Origin: CAYJPV01 sp964396055
GTDB lineage: Bacteria; Acidobacteriota; Vicinamibacteria; Vicinamibacterales; JAKQTR01
Assembly: GCA_964396055.1 (NCBI GenBank)
Contig: CAYNDV010000073.1
Coordinates: forward strand, 1 to 21,747
DNA: 21,747 bases
Reading direction: 5' to 3'
The translations under genes and the position numbers were made by a program. Every line of letters begins with the position of its first letter. Positions within the stretch are counted from its first letter, which is position 1. Below the pieces are notes generated by a model. It was not told where the DNA came from, did not search any database, and saw nothing but the letters and a program-made list of their open reading frames with translations. Of this stretch, positions 21,699-21,747 are shown one piece after another.

Positions 21699-21747
21699 AT
21701 GAACCTCACCCTGCCCGCCGGCGCCCGGCTCGACACCGGTCGCGGAG
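21699..21747 (+). CDS. Start of an unidentified gene, cut by the right edge
   Basis: ATG followed by 15 further open codons (MNLTLPAGARLDTGRG) to the window end. It is divergent from the GH140-like gene and follows a TACACT box at leaderless spacing. Too little is present to name the product. Confidence 0.4.
   Translation, partial: MNLTLPAGARLDTGRG

Noticed and set aside
1..21747. CRISPR arrays, tRNA or rRNA genes, insertion sequences, defence systems
   Set aside because: No regular direct repeats, no cloverleaf or ribosomal signature, and no transposase, nuclease-toxin or phage-like protein was seen; the genes are carbohydrate-active enzymes and a regulator.

Overview
The window is high-GC bacterial DNA (by eye roughly two thirds G+C or more), densely packed, with short gaps, Tat and Sec signal peptides on nearly every enzyme, 3-keto-disaccharide hydrolase and sugar-isomerase-like genes, and a LacI-type repressor. 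This gene content fits a polysaccharide-degrading soil bacterium. Acidobacteriota (Vicinamibacteria-like) is my best guess, but nothing here proves it. No rRNA, tRNA, CRISPR array, insertion sequence or phage gene was seen.

Layout. 1-1433: a PAP2 phosphatase cut by the left edge and a convergent lipoprotein of the endonuclease/exonuclease/phosphatase family, probably unrelated to the rest. 1591-5722 (+): a three-gene operon with a secreted 3-keto-glycoside hydrolase (DUF1080), a Tat-exported TIM-barrel isomerase/epimerase-like protein and a GH95 alpha-L-fucosidase or galactosidase. 5835-7022 (+): a secreted feruloyl-esterase-like protein behind a regulatory region with two LacI-type operators. 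12018-7101 (-): an operon of a secreted esterase, a GH51 enzyme with an inserted beta-sandwich, and a second, simpler GH51. Its promoter has a good -35/-10 pair with a LacI-type operator inside it. 12361-12867 (+): a small orphan beta-sandwich protein. 13887-12895 (-): the LacI-family repressor. 14012-15718 (+): a Tat-exported type B carboxylesterase. 15804-18368 (+): a GH9-like enzyme with an unusual N-terminal domain. 20031-18415 (-): a third GH51. 21605-20133 (-): a GH140 apiosidase-like protein. 21699 to the right edge: the first codons of another gene.

Working together. Three arabinofuranosidases, three esterases, an L-fucose/L-galactose-releasing GH95, an apiosidase-like GH140 and a GH9-like enzyme point to a locus that strips side chains and ester decorations from plant cell-wall polysaccharide, most likely pectin (arabinan, rhamnogalacturonan) or feruloylated hemicellulose. 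All these enzymes carry export signals, so the work is done outside the cytoplasm. Operator-like sites of similar sequence lie before the esterase/GH51 operon, before the orphan beta-sandwich gene and around the start of the feruloyl-esterase-like gene. They suggest one regulon governed by the LacI protein encoded in the middle. No transporter or sugar kinase is in the window.
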